64,000 bases of DNA, taken from assembly GCF_009765875.1 (NCBI RefSeq), contig NZ_LMUP01000014.1, positions 558,001 through 622,000 on the forward strand, read 5' to 3'. Made by a program: the position numbers and the translations under genes. The DNA comes from Pedobacter sp. L105 (GTDB taxonomy: Bacteria > Bacteroidota > Bacteroidia > Sphingobacteriales > Sphingobacteriaceae). Below are positions 50,990-60,323 of this stretch, in pieces. The first letter of the stretch is position 1. Every line of letters starts with the position of its first letter. The notes below the pieces were generated by a model, which saw only the letters and a list, made by a program, of their open reading frames with translations, had not been told where the DNA came from and did not search any database.

Positions 50990-52903
50990 TTAAAACAATT
51001 GCAACGTAACAGATTCCTGGTTTCCTGAAGCCGTATCTGGTTTGGTGCTTACCGGCAACTGATGTTTGCTGATCCATGATCTGTAATCTCCAACTTTAAC
51101 CGGCTCTTTCAGTAGTTCTGCAGCAAAGTGCATCAGGGTAATCCTGTTTTCGATCACCTGCCTGTATTTGATAAACAAACTTTGTACCTGTTGCTGTACC
51201 TTATTTTTGGGTTTAACCCTGATGTTTTTATTCAGCGGATTTAACAGCAGCATGGTGATTTCCTTTTTAAAGTAAACCAAAGCAGAATCTATCCTGTCCT
51301 GCAATGCCTGCTGTTCTTTGAAACCACTTTCTTTATGTAATTTTTTCACCTGCATCTGGAAACGGTCGGCCAAAGTGATCAGGTCTGTAACCGACTTGTT
51401 GAGCTGGGTAAATAAGGACTTATATTCCGGCAGGTTAAGCTTCACCACTTCAGGATGGGAAACAATAACCTCCAGTCCGCTGAGCATGCGGGTCAATGTA
51501 AAATGGTCCAGCACCAGCTGAAGGATATATTTCTCCTGTTCGGCAACCAGTATGCTGTCCAGTTCCTCTTCATCCGCAGGTTTCATGTAACTGATCACTT
51601 CGGCGTTAGAGCGTAGACTTTCTGTACTGATCTTTGATTTTAAGATAAGCCCGCTTAATGTTCTCACGCGGCTTAAAGCCACATAAACCTGTCCGGCGAT
51701 AAATGACTTTCCTGCATCAATGATGGCACTATCAAAAGTTAAACCCTGGCTTTTGTGGATGGTTACTGCCCAGGCCAGTTTAATCGGATATTGGGAAAAT
51801 TCACCTACCTGCTGCTGTACGATGGCTTCATCCTGGTCCGTTTTATACTCAAAAGACTGCCAGGAAGATTTCTCCAGCTGCAGGTCGTCTTCCCCGGGAA
51901 AAGAAATGCAGATCTCTCCGTTTATAATAGACTTTACTTTTCCGATCTTTCCGTTGTAGAACTTGCGGTCTTCTCCGGTATCGTTCTTAATGAACATAAT
52001 CTGCGCACCTTCTTTCAATTTTAATACCTGCTCTGCCATCATGCCTGCTTCCCTGAATTCTCCGTTCACCTCTCCGGTAAACGTATATTCTGTACCGGGA
52101 ATTTCATCCAGCTTCTGCTTGTTGATCGCATTGGCTTCGGCATTATGTGAGGTAATGATAATTGGGTTTAATTCATCCGAGGCACTAAAAAGCGGATCAT
52201 ATCTTTCATTTAACAGAGCTAGTGCATCGGTGCTGATCTGGTTATTTCTGATCGAATTTAAAATATTGATAAACTCCGGCTCTGTCTGGCGGAAAACGGT
52301 AGTCAGTTCTATTTGCAGAAGCGGGTTCCTGCGGATCACATGGGCCTCAAAAAAATAAGGGGAAGCATAGGCTTTGCTTAAAAATGCCCAATCTTCTCTT
52401 TTAGCTACCGGAGGGAGCTGGTACAGGTCGCCGATGAGTAATAGTTGCACACCGCCAAAAGGTTCATTGTTTTTTCTTACGGAACGGAGTATGGCATCGA
52501 TAACGTCCATCAGGTCACAGCGCACCATAGAAACCTCATCGATCACCAGCAGTTTGAGTTCCCGCAGCAGACTGAGCTTTTCCCTGTTGTAACTCAGGTC
52601 TGAAACCACCGATTGGATAGATACAATGCCCGACTGTAAATTCTCCAAACTGATATCTCCCGGAAAAAAAGAACCTGTAGGCAGTTGGAAAAAAGAGTTA
52701 ATGGTAGTGCCTTTGGCGTTCATCGCAGCCACACCGGTAGGGGCTACGACTACCATTTTCTTGGAACTCTTTTCTTTGATCTGTCTCAATAAAGTTGTTT
52801 TTCCCGTTCCGGCCTTTCCGGTGAGAAAAATATTCTGATTGGTATAGTCAATAAAAGATAAGATCTTATCGAAAATTGTAGTTGCAGTACCGCCATTGCC
52901 CAT
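50990..52903 (-). CDS. PIF1-like superfamily 1B DNA helicase
   Basis: 637 residues. Walker A is GKAGTGKT (G29-T36), followed by VVVAPTGVAAMNAKGTTINS (motif Ia), LVIDEVSMVRCDLMDV (Walker B), LLLIGDLYQLPPV (motif III), VFRQTEPEF, AVTIHKSQGLTFDSAIID (motif V/VI region) and VYVALSRVR. It unwinds DNA 5' to 3' in replication or recombination repair. The C-terminal ~200 residues are helical and unlike a helicase core. A TAAATTTG motif starts 5 bp before the ATG; if used, the mRNA would be nearly leaderless. Confidence 0.9.
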   Translation of the reverse strand: MGNGGTATTIFDKILSFIDYTNQNIFLTGKAGTGKTTLLRQIKEKSSKKMVVVAPTGVAAMNAKGTTINSFFQLPTGSFFPGDISLENLQSGIVSIQSVVSDLSYNREKLSLLRELKLLVIDEVSMVRCDLMDVIDAILRSVRKNNEPFGGVQLLLIGDLYQLPPVAKREDWAFLSKAYASPYFFEAHVIRRNPLLQIELTTVFRQTEPEFINILNSIRNNQISTDALALLNERYDPLFSASDELNPIIITSHNAEANAINKQKLDEIPGTEYTFTGEVNGEFREAGMMAEQVLKLKEGAQIMFIKNDTGEDRKFYNGKIGKVKSIINGEICISFPGEDDLQLEKSSWQSFEYKTDQDEAIVQQQVGEFSQYPIKLAWAVTIHKSQGLTFDSAIIDAGKSFIAGQVYVALSRVRTLSGLILKSKISTESLRSNAEVISYMKPADEEELDSILVAEQEKYILQLVLDHFTLTRMLSGLEVIVSHPEVVKLNLPEYKSLFTQLNKSVTDLITLADRFQMQVKKLHKESGFKEQQALQDRIDSALVYFKKEITMLLLNPLNKNIRVKPKNKVQQQVQSLFIKYRQVIENRITLMHFAAELLKEPVKVGDYRSWISKHQLPVSTKPDTASGNQESVTLQLF

Positions 52904-53102
52904 AACGCAAATTTAAAGGATTTTTATGGGGATAAAACCATTGTTGAAATCTATTCATGATCATAAAAATCAAAGGAATCCGCAACCCTTTGATATAAAA
53001 CCTATATTCACACAAATAATGGACTTGGGTGTTGATACTAGTGAAACTCAAGTCGGATACAACAATACCGGCTTTGGATACTTTTAAACCGACAGCTCAC
53101 CT

Positions 53103-53110
53103 TAGCTTTG
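53103..53110 (+). promoter_or_regulatory. -7 promoter element of SDR/AraC unit
   Basis: TAGCTTTG is an exact TAnnTTTG match, 27 bp before the ATG at 53138. No -33 TTG at the expected distance. Confidence 0.5.
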
Positions 53111-53137
53111 TGTTATCATTTAATAAAACAATACATC

Positions 53138-53974
53138 ATGGAAGAAAATAAGAAAGTCTGGTTTGTTACCGGGGCATCAAAAGGAATGGGACTGTCCTTA
53201 GTGAAATCATTACTATCTAAGGGATATAAAGTAGCTGCTACATCAAGAAATATAGCCGACCTCACTGCAAAGGTTACGGAATTTACCGAACATTTTTTAC
53301 CTCTTAAAGTGGATCTTACTTCTGATGAGAGCGTGAAGGAAGCTGTAAAACAAACAGTAGATAAATTTGGAAAATTGGATGTTATAGTGAACAATGCAGG
53401 TTATGCTTTGGTGGGCAGTTTTGAAGAACTAACCGATAAAGAATTTCGCCAGGCACTGGATGTGAACTTGTTTGGAACAGTGAACGTAATCAGATCGGCA
53501 ATGCCTTATTTGAGAAAACAAAGATCAGGGCATATCATCAATATTTCTTCTGCCGGTGGATATGTAGCGTTGGCAAATGTAGGTAGTTATGCGGCTTCAA
53601 AGTTTGCCCTTGTTGGCATTACCGAAGCGCTTGCCCTGGAAGTAAAATCCTTTGGTGTAAAAGCCACTGTGCTGCTGCCGGGTTCTTTCAGGACCAATTT
53701 CCTGGAAGAGGGATCACTGAGCTCCGGCGATCACCGTATTGAAGAATACGGAAGCGACAAAACGCTGGAAGGAATGAGCGTAAGGGCAGGAACACAGCCT
53801 GGAGATCCCGATAAGCTGGTTACGGAGGTGATCAGGCTGGGGGAAAACGAAAATCCACCGGTACATTTAATATTGGGGCCGGATAGTTACAAATGGATCA
53901 CGGACAAAAAGGCGGCGGATATAGCGGAATTTGAGGCTTATAAAGAAATTACCCTGTCTACCAACTTTGATTAA
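53138..53974 (+). CDS. Short-chain dehydrogenase/reductase (SDR)
   Basis: 278 residues from the ATG giving MEENKKVWFVTGASKGMG; the upstream in-frame start at 53108 falls in the promoter. TGASKGMG, VNNAGYALVG, catalytic S in ISSAGG and YAASK are present. It resembles oxidoreductases that are controlled by a neighbouring AraC protein; here the AraC gene follows on the same strand after a terminator. Substrate unknown. Confidence 0.9.
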   Translation: MEENKKVWFVTGASKGMGLSLVKSLLSKGYKVAATSRNIADLTAKVTEFTEHFLPLKVDLTSDESVKEAVKQTVDKFGKLDVIVNNAGYALVGSFEELTDKEFRQALDVNLFGTVNVIRSAMPYLRKQRSGHIINISSAGGYVALANVGSYAASKFALVGITEALALEVKSFGVKATVLLPGSFRTNFLEEGSLSSGDHRIEEYGSDKTLEGMSVRAGTQPGDPDKLVTEVIRLGENENPPVHLILGPDSYKWITDKKAADIAEFEAYKEITLSTNFD

Positions 53975-53983
53975 GATAATTGT

Positions 53984-54016
53984 AAAACAGGAAGAGTAAT
54001 CATCTTCCTGTTTTTT
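53984..54016 (+). terminator. Rho-independent terminator after SDR
   Basis: AAAACAGGAAGA (53984-53995) pairs with TCTTCCTGTTTT (54003-54014), followed by T residues. It separates the SDR from the AraC gene, which therefore likely has its own promoter or relies on read-through. Confidence 0.85.
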
Positions 54017-54028
54017 ACGCTACAGCAG

Positions 54029-54943
54029 ATGAAACCTGAAACTCCTTATCTCATTAACTCTATCTCCGAACACCACCGAATATTGGGGCTGGAAAAACCG
54101 AAACATCCCCTGATCAGTGTGGTGAATTATGGAGATATCAAATCCTATACTGACGAACGGCTAAAGCTGAAATCGTATAATTTTTATACGGTGAGCATTA
54201 AAAAAGGCTTTGTTGGGAAGATGAAATATGGGCAGCAATATTACGACTTTGATGAGGGCGTAATGGTATTTCTTTCCCCTAAACAAGTGATTGCGGCTGA
54301 ATTAAGTGAAACCATTAAACTTTCTGGCTGGTCGTTGCTGATTCATCCTGATTTTATACAACCTTACGCACTGTCGAAAAAGATAAAGGAATATGGTTTC
54401 TTTTCTTATGCCGTAAATGAAGCTTTACATTTATCACCGGAAGAGGAGGAAATGGTAGAAACCACGATGAAAAATATCCGCCTGGAATATGATAAACCGA
54501 TCGATCATTATAGTCAGGATATTATCGTATCTCAGATTGAACTGCTGCTCAACTATTGTAACCGGTTTTATAACAGGCAGTTTATTACCCGTAAAAAGGT
54601 AAATAACGATCTGCTGGTCCAGCTGGAAGATATTTTGTCAGACTATTTTGACAAAGGAAAAGTGAAAGAATTGGGTTTGCCCACGGTTCAGGACATCTCG
54701 GCACAGCTGCATATTTCACCTACCTACCTAAGCGATATGTTAAGGTCTGTTACAGGCAGGAATGCGCAGCAGCATATCACCGATAAGTTAATGGAAAGAG
54801 CTAAGGAATTGTTAAGCACTACCTCTCTGTCTATTAGTGAGATCGCCTATCAGCTGGGTTATGGATATCCGCAGTCCTTTAATAAGCTGTTTAAAAATAA
54901 AACAAACTTATCCCCACTGGAATTCAGGGCTTCATTCAATTAA
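54029..54943 (+). CDS. AraC-family transcriptional regulator
   Basis: 304 residues. The N-terminal half is a cupin-like domain (NFYTVSIKKGFVGKMKYGQQ, VMVFLSPKQVIAAELSE). The C-terminal HTH pair is VQDISAQLHISPTYLSDMLR, then SISEIAYQLGYGYPQSFNKL. It probably controls the SDR before it, though no operator was identified. It ends at a very strong terminator. Confidence 0.9.
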   Translation: MKPETPYLINSISEHHRILGLEKPKHPLISVVNYGDIKSYTDERLKLKSYNFYTVSIKKGFVGKMKYGQQYYDFDEGVMVFLSPKQVIAAELSETIKLSGWSLLIHPDFIQPYALSKKIKEYGFFSYAVNEALHLSPEEEEMVETTMKNIRLEYDKPIDHYSQDIIVSQIELLLNYCNRFYNRQFITRKKVNNDLLVQLEDILSDYFDKGKVKELGLPTVQDISAQLHISPTYLSDMLRSVTGRNAQQHITDKLMERAKELLSTTSLSISEIAYQLGYGYPQSFNKLFKNKTNLSPLEFRASFN

Positions 54944-54970
54944 AAGATTTTTATTGAATGCTTGTGTAAA

Positions 54971-55017
54971 AGAAAGCCCTTCAGCATACCGGTATATGCT
55001 GAAGGGCTTTCTTTTTT
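54971..55017. terminator. Strong bidirectional terminator
   Basis: An 18-bp perfect stem (54971-54988 with 54995-55012) around ccggta, then TTTTT. It serves the AraC gene and the convergent SDR at 55034. Confidence 0.92.
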
Positions 55018-55033
55018 CTAATTGATGATCAGA

Positions 55034-55795
55034 CTAGAGGTTCATTCCTCCTGACACTTCTATGCGTTGTGCATTGATCCATCTGGCGTCATCAGTACAT
55101 AAGAAAGCCACAACACTCCCTATGTCTTCTGCTTTACCTACACGGCCTAGTGCTGTAATGCCGGCAATATGTGCATTTACGTGTTCATTGTCTCTTACTG
55201 CACCGCCGCCAAAATCAGTAGCAATGGCACCAGGGGCCACAACGTTCACGGCAATACCACGTGCTCCCAGTTCTTTTGCCTGGTACATGGTTAATGTTTC
55301 TATGGCGCCTTTCATACTGGCATAAGCTGATGCCCCAGGTGTAGTGAAACGGGCAAGGCCGCTGGAGATATTGACAATGCGTCCGCCGTCATTGATCAGC
55401 GGTAATGCTTTCTGCGTTAAAAAGAACACGCCTTTAAAATGCAGATTCATCAGCTCATCAAAGTGATCCTCTGTAAACTCTGCGAAGGGGGCCATTAAAC
55501 CTACTCCGGCATTGTTGATTAGAAAATCAAAATGATCGGCATCAAAGTGGCTTTTCAATACAGTGCTTAACTGAGTAAAAAACCCGTCAAATGTTTTCAC
55601 TTCACCTGCGCTCAATTGTAAAGCTGCTGCTTTCCGACCTGTTTTTTCTATTTCTGCTACTACGGCAAGGGCTTCATCTTTTTTACTGTGATAGGTTAAG
55701 ATCACATCAATCCCTTTTTTTGCCAGGTTTAAGGCCATATCTTTTCCAAGTCCGCGGCTGCCGCCAGTTACCAATGCAATTTTATTTGTTGTCAT
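55034..55795 (-). CDS. Short-chain dehydrogenase/reductase (SDR), FabG-like
   Basis: 253 residues with TGGSRGLGKD, INNAGVGLMA, S of NISSGLARF, and Y-x-x-x-K as YASMK. The end WINAQRIEVSGGMNL is the usual C-terminus of FabG-like SDRs. The R in TGGSRG suggests NADPH. It is preceded by an AraC gene on the same strand, 103 bp upstream, and is the third SDR/AraC neighbour pair in the window. Confidence 0.9.
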   Translation of the reverse strand: MTTNKIALVTGGSRGLGKDMALNLAKKGIDVILTYHSKKDEALAVVAEIEKTGRKAAALQLSAGEVKTFDGFFTQLSTVLKSHFDADHFDFLINNAGVGLMAPFAEFTEDHFDELMNLHFKGVFFLTQKALPLINDGGRIVNISSGLARFTTPGASAYASMKGAIETLTMYQAKELGARGIAVNVVAPGAIATDFGGGAVRDNEHVNAHIAGITALGRVGKAEDIGSVVAFLCTDDARWINAQRIEVSGGMNL

Positions 55796-55898
55796 GATTT
55801 AATATTTATGAGTTGAATTGTAATACAAAGATGGGGGCAGATGCCACCGGCAAGTTTGCGAACATCAATCCAATGTTTGCGAATTTCAATCTATCGGG

Positions 55899-56831
55899 CT
55901 AATCCCTAAAAGAGAGGGGGGCAAATGAGGTTTGTTTTTTGAAAAAGTTAGAAAAATGTGCTACCTGTTCAAAACCAAGGCAGTAGGATATTTCAGAAAT
56001 ATTCCAGTCGGTCTGTTTCAATAGGATCTTTGCCTCCTGGATAATCCTGTTGCTGATAATGCTGGTGGTAGTTTTTCCTGTATTTTCCTTTAATACTTTA
56101 TTGAGGTGGTTCACATGTACCGCTAAACGGTCGGCATAATCTTTGGCCGTGCGCAAACTCAGCTTTTGGTGTGGTGAGTTGATAGGAAACTGGCGCTCTA
56201 ATAGCTCAACGAATAAAGAAGATACCCTGGCGGAAGCATTATGTGTGGCATACAGTGTAGTTACGGGTTGCAGCTTTTGTCCGTAGTGGATCAACTCGAG
56301 TACGTAGTTACGGATCAGGTCATATTTATAGGCGTAATCTGAAGATAATTCCTTATACATCTTATTGAAGATCTGGTTAATATCTTCCACTTCTTCATCC
56401 TTTAATTGAAATACAGGATAACCTCCGGGACGAAACAAGGGCAGGTCGTCCAGTACTACTCCGCTTTTACTGGGCAATAAAAATTCCGAGGTAAAAATGC
56501 AGAAAAAACCAGTCTGCTGATCATCCTGTGGTTCGTAATTGTAAGGGATTTTGGGTGTAGCAAACAACAAAGCATTGTGATCAATATTGATCGTCTTATC
56601 GGCATACTCTGCAATATTTTTACCCCTCACCAGGCTGATCTTATAATAAGCACGACGGTCATAAGCCATAAAGGCCCCCTTTTTTTTTGCCCTTGCAGCA
56701 ATATCTGCAATACTAAAAATATTAAAGTGGCCGATCTCTTTGTTGATACCATCCGGGAGGAGTTGATTCACTTCATCCCCGCTGAGCTGCCCAATCTGCT
56801 CATAGAACTCTTCTACTGATATAATACCCAT
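55899..56831 (-). CDS. AraC-family transcriptional regulator
   Basis: 310 residues. Cupin-like N-terminus (AYYKISLVRGKNIAEYADKT, NHNALLFATPKIPYNYEP). C-terminal HTHs are AKDYADRLAVHVNHLNKVLK and NISEISYCLGFEQVAHFSNF, ending in FKKQTSFAPLSFRD. It probably regulates the SDR downstream. The gap between them contains two copies of a tttgcgaa word (around 55853 and 55874) that could be a binding site. Confidence 0.9.
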   Translation of the reverse strand: MGIISVEEFYEQIGQLSGDEVNQLLPDGINKEIGHFNIFSIADIAARAKKKGAFMAYDRRAYYKISLVRGKNIAEYADKTINIDHNALLFATPKIPYNYEPQDDQQTGFFCIFTSEFLLPSKSGVVLDDLPLFRPGGYPVFQLKDEEVEDINQIFNKMYKELSSDYAYKYDLIRNYVLELIHYGQKLQPVTTLYATHNASARVSSLFVELLERQFPINSPHQKLSLRTAKDYADRLAVHVNHLNKVLKENTGKTTTSIISNRIIQEAKILLKQTDWNISEISYCLGFEQVAHFSNFFKKQTSFAPLSFRD

Positions 56832-56881
56832 AGCTGTGTTGTAAAATTCAAATATAACAAACCTATATGGAATTTAGATAT

Positions 56882-58018
56882 TTAAACAGCAATGTAGGTA
56901 ACCGGGTTTTCAGCAGATAAAACCTCTGACAACTCAATAGCCTTTTGTATCTCAGTTTTCCAACCCTGTTCGTCTAACCCATCGGCAGATTTGCCATAAC
57001 CTTTTCTTTCAATGGCACTGATATTCCATTCCTGCTCAAAATGGCTGGAAAGACAGAGCATGAAAACCCCGTTGGCTATTCCGGTATAGATGGTACCATT
57101 ACCCCCATGACAGATCATTAGGCTTGCCCTTTCCAATACCTGGTTCAAATTGACAAAATCCTTTGAAATGATATGCGGGGCATTCAGTATCTGATCTGTA
57201 TCTCCGGCAGTAATGATGGTATAACGGGCATAATACGCATCGTTTAAAAACTGAAGCTTGTTCCAGTCGCCGGTACTGCCCATACATACGCAGATCAGCG
57301 GCTTACTTTGATCGATTTTTGAAAGCCAGGAACTTTCAGATTGTAGTGAATGATAGATTAACGGACCAACAAAACGGTAGGTTTTGGGAAGTGCTTTCTG
57401 AGGAAAAAGCTGTTCCTGATCGCAAATTATGTTTTCATCTCCTTCAATTTCTGAAAGATAATCTGTGACTGGCTGCAATGAATACTTATTCCTGAGATAT
57501 TTAAAAGGGCGGTGAACCTTTCGAAAGACAAAGGTTTCTGCAAAAACAGTGATGCCATCCGATACCGAAACAGGTAGTTTATTTAAAAATTTATACTTAC
57601 TGTGGTTTTTGGATAACTTGCGGGGCAGTGCATAATATTTAGTCATGTATCCATTCACCAGGGAGATGTATTTTACGTCAGTCAGCTCTGCAGCCATTTT
57701 TAAGGTAGGGGTAACGTCTCCGATGACAATATCAGCCTGGTACTGATCGATTACTGCAGCCTGCGCTACCATAATCCGTTCCAGATCGGCCTTGTTTAAC
57801 CAGGAAAAGTCGAAATTCCGGGAACAGTTCATTACATATTCAGGTTCAAACTGTTCGCAGAAAAACTGGCCGTAACCGCGTTCTTTCACATATTTATCAT
57901 AGGTTGAAGAATGTAAGAACAGGATATGATACTCTTCTTTATCGTACTGGTCGGCCAGTACCAGGCATCTAAGGTAATGTGCTAAAATATTGAGTGGAAA
58001 TATAAGTATGGTTTTCAT
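56882..58018 (-). CDS. GT1-type (UGT/MGT-like) glycosyltransferase
   Basis: 378 residues of GT-B fold. The N-terminus MKTILIFPLNILAHYLRCLV binds the acceptor. The C-terminal half has CVCMGSTGDWNKL and the nucleotide-sugar signature region ICHGGNGTIYTGIANGVFML, then SSHFEQEWNISAIE. It is expected to transfer a sugar from a nucleotide donor to a lipid or small molecule. It stands alone, 50 bp from the AraC gene and 123 bp from the oxidoreductase. Confidence 0.85.
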   Translation of the reverse strand: MKTILIFPLNILAHYLRCLVLADQYDKEEYHILFLHSSTYDKYVKERGYGQFFCEQFEPEYVMNCSRNFDFSWLNKADLERIMVAQAAVIDQYQADIVIGDVTPTLKMAAELTDVKYISLVNGYMTKYYALPRKLSKNHSKYKFLNKLPVSVSDGITVFAETFVFRKVHRPFKYLRNKYSLQPVTDYLSEIEGDENIICDQEQLFPQKALPKTYRFVGPLIYHSLQSESSWLSKIDQSKPLICVCMGSTGDWNKLQFLNDAYYARYTIITAGDTDQILNAPHIISKDFVNLNQVLERASLMICHGGNGTIYTGIANGVFMLCLSSHFEQEWNISAIERKGYGKSADGLDEQGWKTEIQKAIELSEVLSAENPVTYIAV

Positions 58019-58141
58019 CTTTTACACCTGGTTGAACAAGCCTAACAAGATTAACAGCAGAATGTTAGATTAACCGGGATAATAGTTGTAACGAATTTAT
58101 GACCTAAAAGCAAATCGTGCCATAAAATCCGTTAAATACCG

Positions 58142-59116
58142 TTAAAATATCGTGAAGCTATCTAACAACTGCATCGATTGAAGGGCATCTTCTGCACTGC
58201 ATGGATTTGGCCCTTTATCCAGGAAATAATCTACCACTTTAGCAATCATGGGTTGCTGTACGTGCTGTAGCGGCTCAAATGGATATTCCTGAACTGCTCC
58301 ATCCAGTGTTACGGTTATCTTACTGCCAAATACGGGGAAACTGATTTTTCCTTTGGCTCCGTAAATCTCACAGCTATCGGCCTGATTGCTTTCAGCAACA
58401 GTAAAACACCAGGTACCATTAAAAACTACACCCTGGTCAAACAAGATCTGACCGGTTACCAGATCGTCTGCCGTGTGAAGGCCATCCTGGTGAATGGCAA
58501 TTCCTGAAGAACGTTTTACCGCACCAAAATAATACAACATCAGGTCTAGCTGGTGCGGCGCCAGGTCGTGAAAAAGACCACCTCCGGAAATGGCAGGATC
58601 TATTCTCCAGTTGGTTGCGGAACTGGCGATCAGGTCTGTGCTTTTGGGCTGCAGCATTTGCAATTGTACAAAGCGGATGTCACCGATCAGCTGTTCATCA
58701 AGCATCGCTTTAATTTTAAGGAACATAGGCTGTTCCCTCCGGTAATGCGCCACGGTTAGCTTAACCCCATAATGGATGGCTGCATCGGCCATTCTTTTTG
58801 CTGATGCGGCATTTAAGGTCATGGGTTTTTCTACATAAACGGGTTTGCCTGCTGCCAGGGCTTGTAAAGTATATTCTTCATGCTGTAAAGGAGGAGTGGC
58901 AATATAAATAGCATTTATCTCAGGGTCATTGATCAGGTCGGCGGCATTGCTGTACCATTTTGGCACACCATGTCTGCTGGCATAATCCTGTGCTTTTACT
59001 GCGTCCCTGCGCATTACTGCAATCAGGGAGGAGTGAGGTACTTTATTAAAAGCCGGGCCGCTTTTGACTTCAGTTACATCTCCGCAACCAATTATTCCCC
59101 ATTTGATATCCTGCAT
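58142..59116 (-). CDS. Gfo/Idh/MocA-family oxidoreductase
   Basis: 324 residues from the ATG giving MQDIKWGIIGCGDVTEVKSG; the ATG at 59152 is rejected because it precedes the Rossmann strand by 12 odd residues. It has the NAD(P) motif GIIGCG and the E-K-P motif of the family in PVYVEKPMTLN. The GGLFHDLAPHQLDLMLYYFG segment includes the usual H-x-x-D. It oxidises or reduces a sugar or inositol-type substrate; which one is not clear. Confidence 0.9.
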   Translation of the reverse strand: MQDIKWGIIGCGDVTEVKSGPAFNKVPHSSLIAVMRRDAVKAQDYASRHGVPKWYSNAADLINDPEINAIYIATPPLQHEEYTLQALAAGKPVYVEKPMTLNAASAKRMADAAIHYGVKLTVAHYRREQPMFLKIKAMLDEQLIGDIRFVQLQMLQPKSTDLIASSATNWRIDPAISGGGLFHDLAPHQLDLMLYYFGAVKRSSGIAIHQDGLHTADDLVTGQILFDQGVVFNGTWCFTVAESNQADSCEIYGAKGKISFPVFGSKITVTLDGAVQEYPFEPLQHVQQPMIAKVVDYFLDKGPNPCSAEDALQSMQLLDSFTIF

Positions 59117-59278
59117 AAATCCTGTATTTAATCGACGTAGCGAATTTATCAATATGCAACGAATTTATGCTGCTACAATTTCTTTTTATATCCTGAACCG
59201 GTGTAAAATATGACAAGATATGACTATTGATACCCTACTTCTTAAGTTCTAATTTCACGTTTCCAAAATATAAAACTG

Positions 59279-59884
59279 ATGTACATCTTAAAAAAGCAAA
59301 GGGTTATGATAGCTGTGGCTATTTTGATTACGCAATTATTTTCCTGTTCCTGCAAAGACGGAAAAAAGATAGCTGAGAAAACAGATGAAAAAAATACTAT
59401 TGCCGCATCCATCAGCACCAAGCAGGATGAAGTAATTAGTTGTAAAAAGTGTGTAGATTCTTTAACCAGGGAAAGGGATAATCAATATACCTACAGTAAT
59501 ACAATCAAAGACAGTGCAGACCATGTGATCAGAGAAAGTCCAATAGCCACAGCCTACATCAATGAATTTGATAAAGAGCCAATAGATATTTTGCAGGAAT
59601 ACATTAAAAAAGCTACCGAGGAAGAACGGGATAACCTATTAAAAGCCCATATCATCCTGATAGGCTACGGGGCTTTCGACTCCAACCAGGTAACGATAAA
59701 GCTGGTAAGGTCGCAGCTACAGCATTTTGATGAGCAAAAAAAGACCTGTATGAATAAAATAGAAGAGTTTAACAGGGAAATTGAAAAGCGTCAAAGTGCT
59801 GTTACCATTCTTAAAGAAGAGATCAGCAATTTAATAACCCGGGCAGAGGCCATAGACAGGGAGTTGGAAGTATTAAATAGCTAA
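59279..59884 (+). CDS. Coiled-coil lipoprotein, hypothetical
   Basis: 201 residues; ATG 59306 gives a slightly better signal. Lipobox LFSC with Cys at about residue 23, followed by SCKDG. The mature part has a CKKC pair, and the last ~70 residues form a strong coiled coil (NKIEEFNREIEKRQSAVTIL, LITRAEAIDRELEVLNS). The function is unknown. The following gene starts 5 bp after it and also encodes a membrane-anchored coiled coil, so the two may form a complex. Confidence 0.7.
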   Translation: MYILKKQRVMIAVAILITQLFSCSCKDGKKIAEKTDEKNTIAASISTKQDEVISCKKCVDSLTRERDNQYTYSNTIKDSADHVIRESPIATAYINEFDKEPIDILQEYIKKATEEERDNLLKAHIILIGYGAFDSNQVTIKLVRSQLQHFDEQKKTCMNKIEEFNREIEKRQSAVTILKEEISNLITRAEAIDRELEVLNS

Positions 59885-59889
59885 AAGAT

Positions 59890-60315
59890 TTGGGTGTAAA
59901 AAAGTCAAAGTGGAAAAAGAATGTAGCTATTGTTACGGCTATGGTTGCTGTTGGCGGTCTTGTGGTATCATTGATCTCAAATTACAACCAGTGCGCTCAA
60001 TTGGGTAAGGCGAACTTGCTGGCAGCAGCTCAATCTTCAAGGGCAGCTCAGGAGGCACAGCAGGTGAAGGAATTAAAGAGGCAAAAGACAAACAGGATAG
60101 ATGAATTAAATAACCAGCTGACTGTGCTTGTTCACCAAATGGATGTTCTTCAGCAACACCTGAAGCTGGAGCAGGATATTGGTCAGACACAGCAGAATTA
60201 CGAAGTCAGGCAAAAAGCTATTGAAAATGCAGAAGCTAATGCAGCAGAGCTGCATCAGCTTGAATGGAAAAAGTCGGTTGTTGAACAGCAGATTAATGAA
60301 TTAATGTCTGATTAA
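59890..60315 (+). CDS. Membrane-anchored coiled-coil protein, hypothetical
   Basis: 141 residues from a TTG start, 5 bp after the previous stop; no ATG is available in frame nearby. A single TM helix (NVAIVTAMVAVGGLVVSLIS) is followed by a long coiled coil (RIDELNNQLTVLVHQMDVLQ, EANAAELHQLEWKKSVVEQQ). It is oriented with a basic N-terminus inside, so the coil faces the periplasm. Probable partner of the lipoprotein before it. No family recognised. Confidence 0.68.
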   Translation: MGVKKSKWKKNVAIVTAMVAVGGLVVSLISNYNQCAQLGKANLLAAAQSSRAAQEAQQVKELKRQKTNRIDELNNQLTVLVHQMDVLQQHLKLEQDIGQTQQNYEVRQKAIENAEANAAELHQLEWKKSVVEQQINELMSD

Positions 60316-60323
60316 CGATCACC

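Noticed and set aside
52908..52915. TAAATTTG as helicase promoter
   Set aside because: It matches the -7 consensus but leaves almost no leader and has no -33 TTG at 19 bp; kept only as a remark in the helicase entry.
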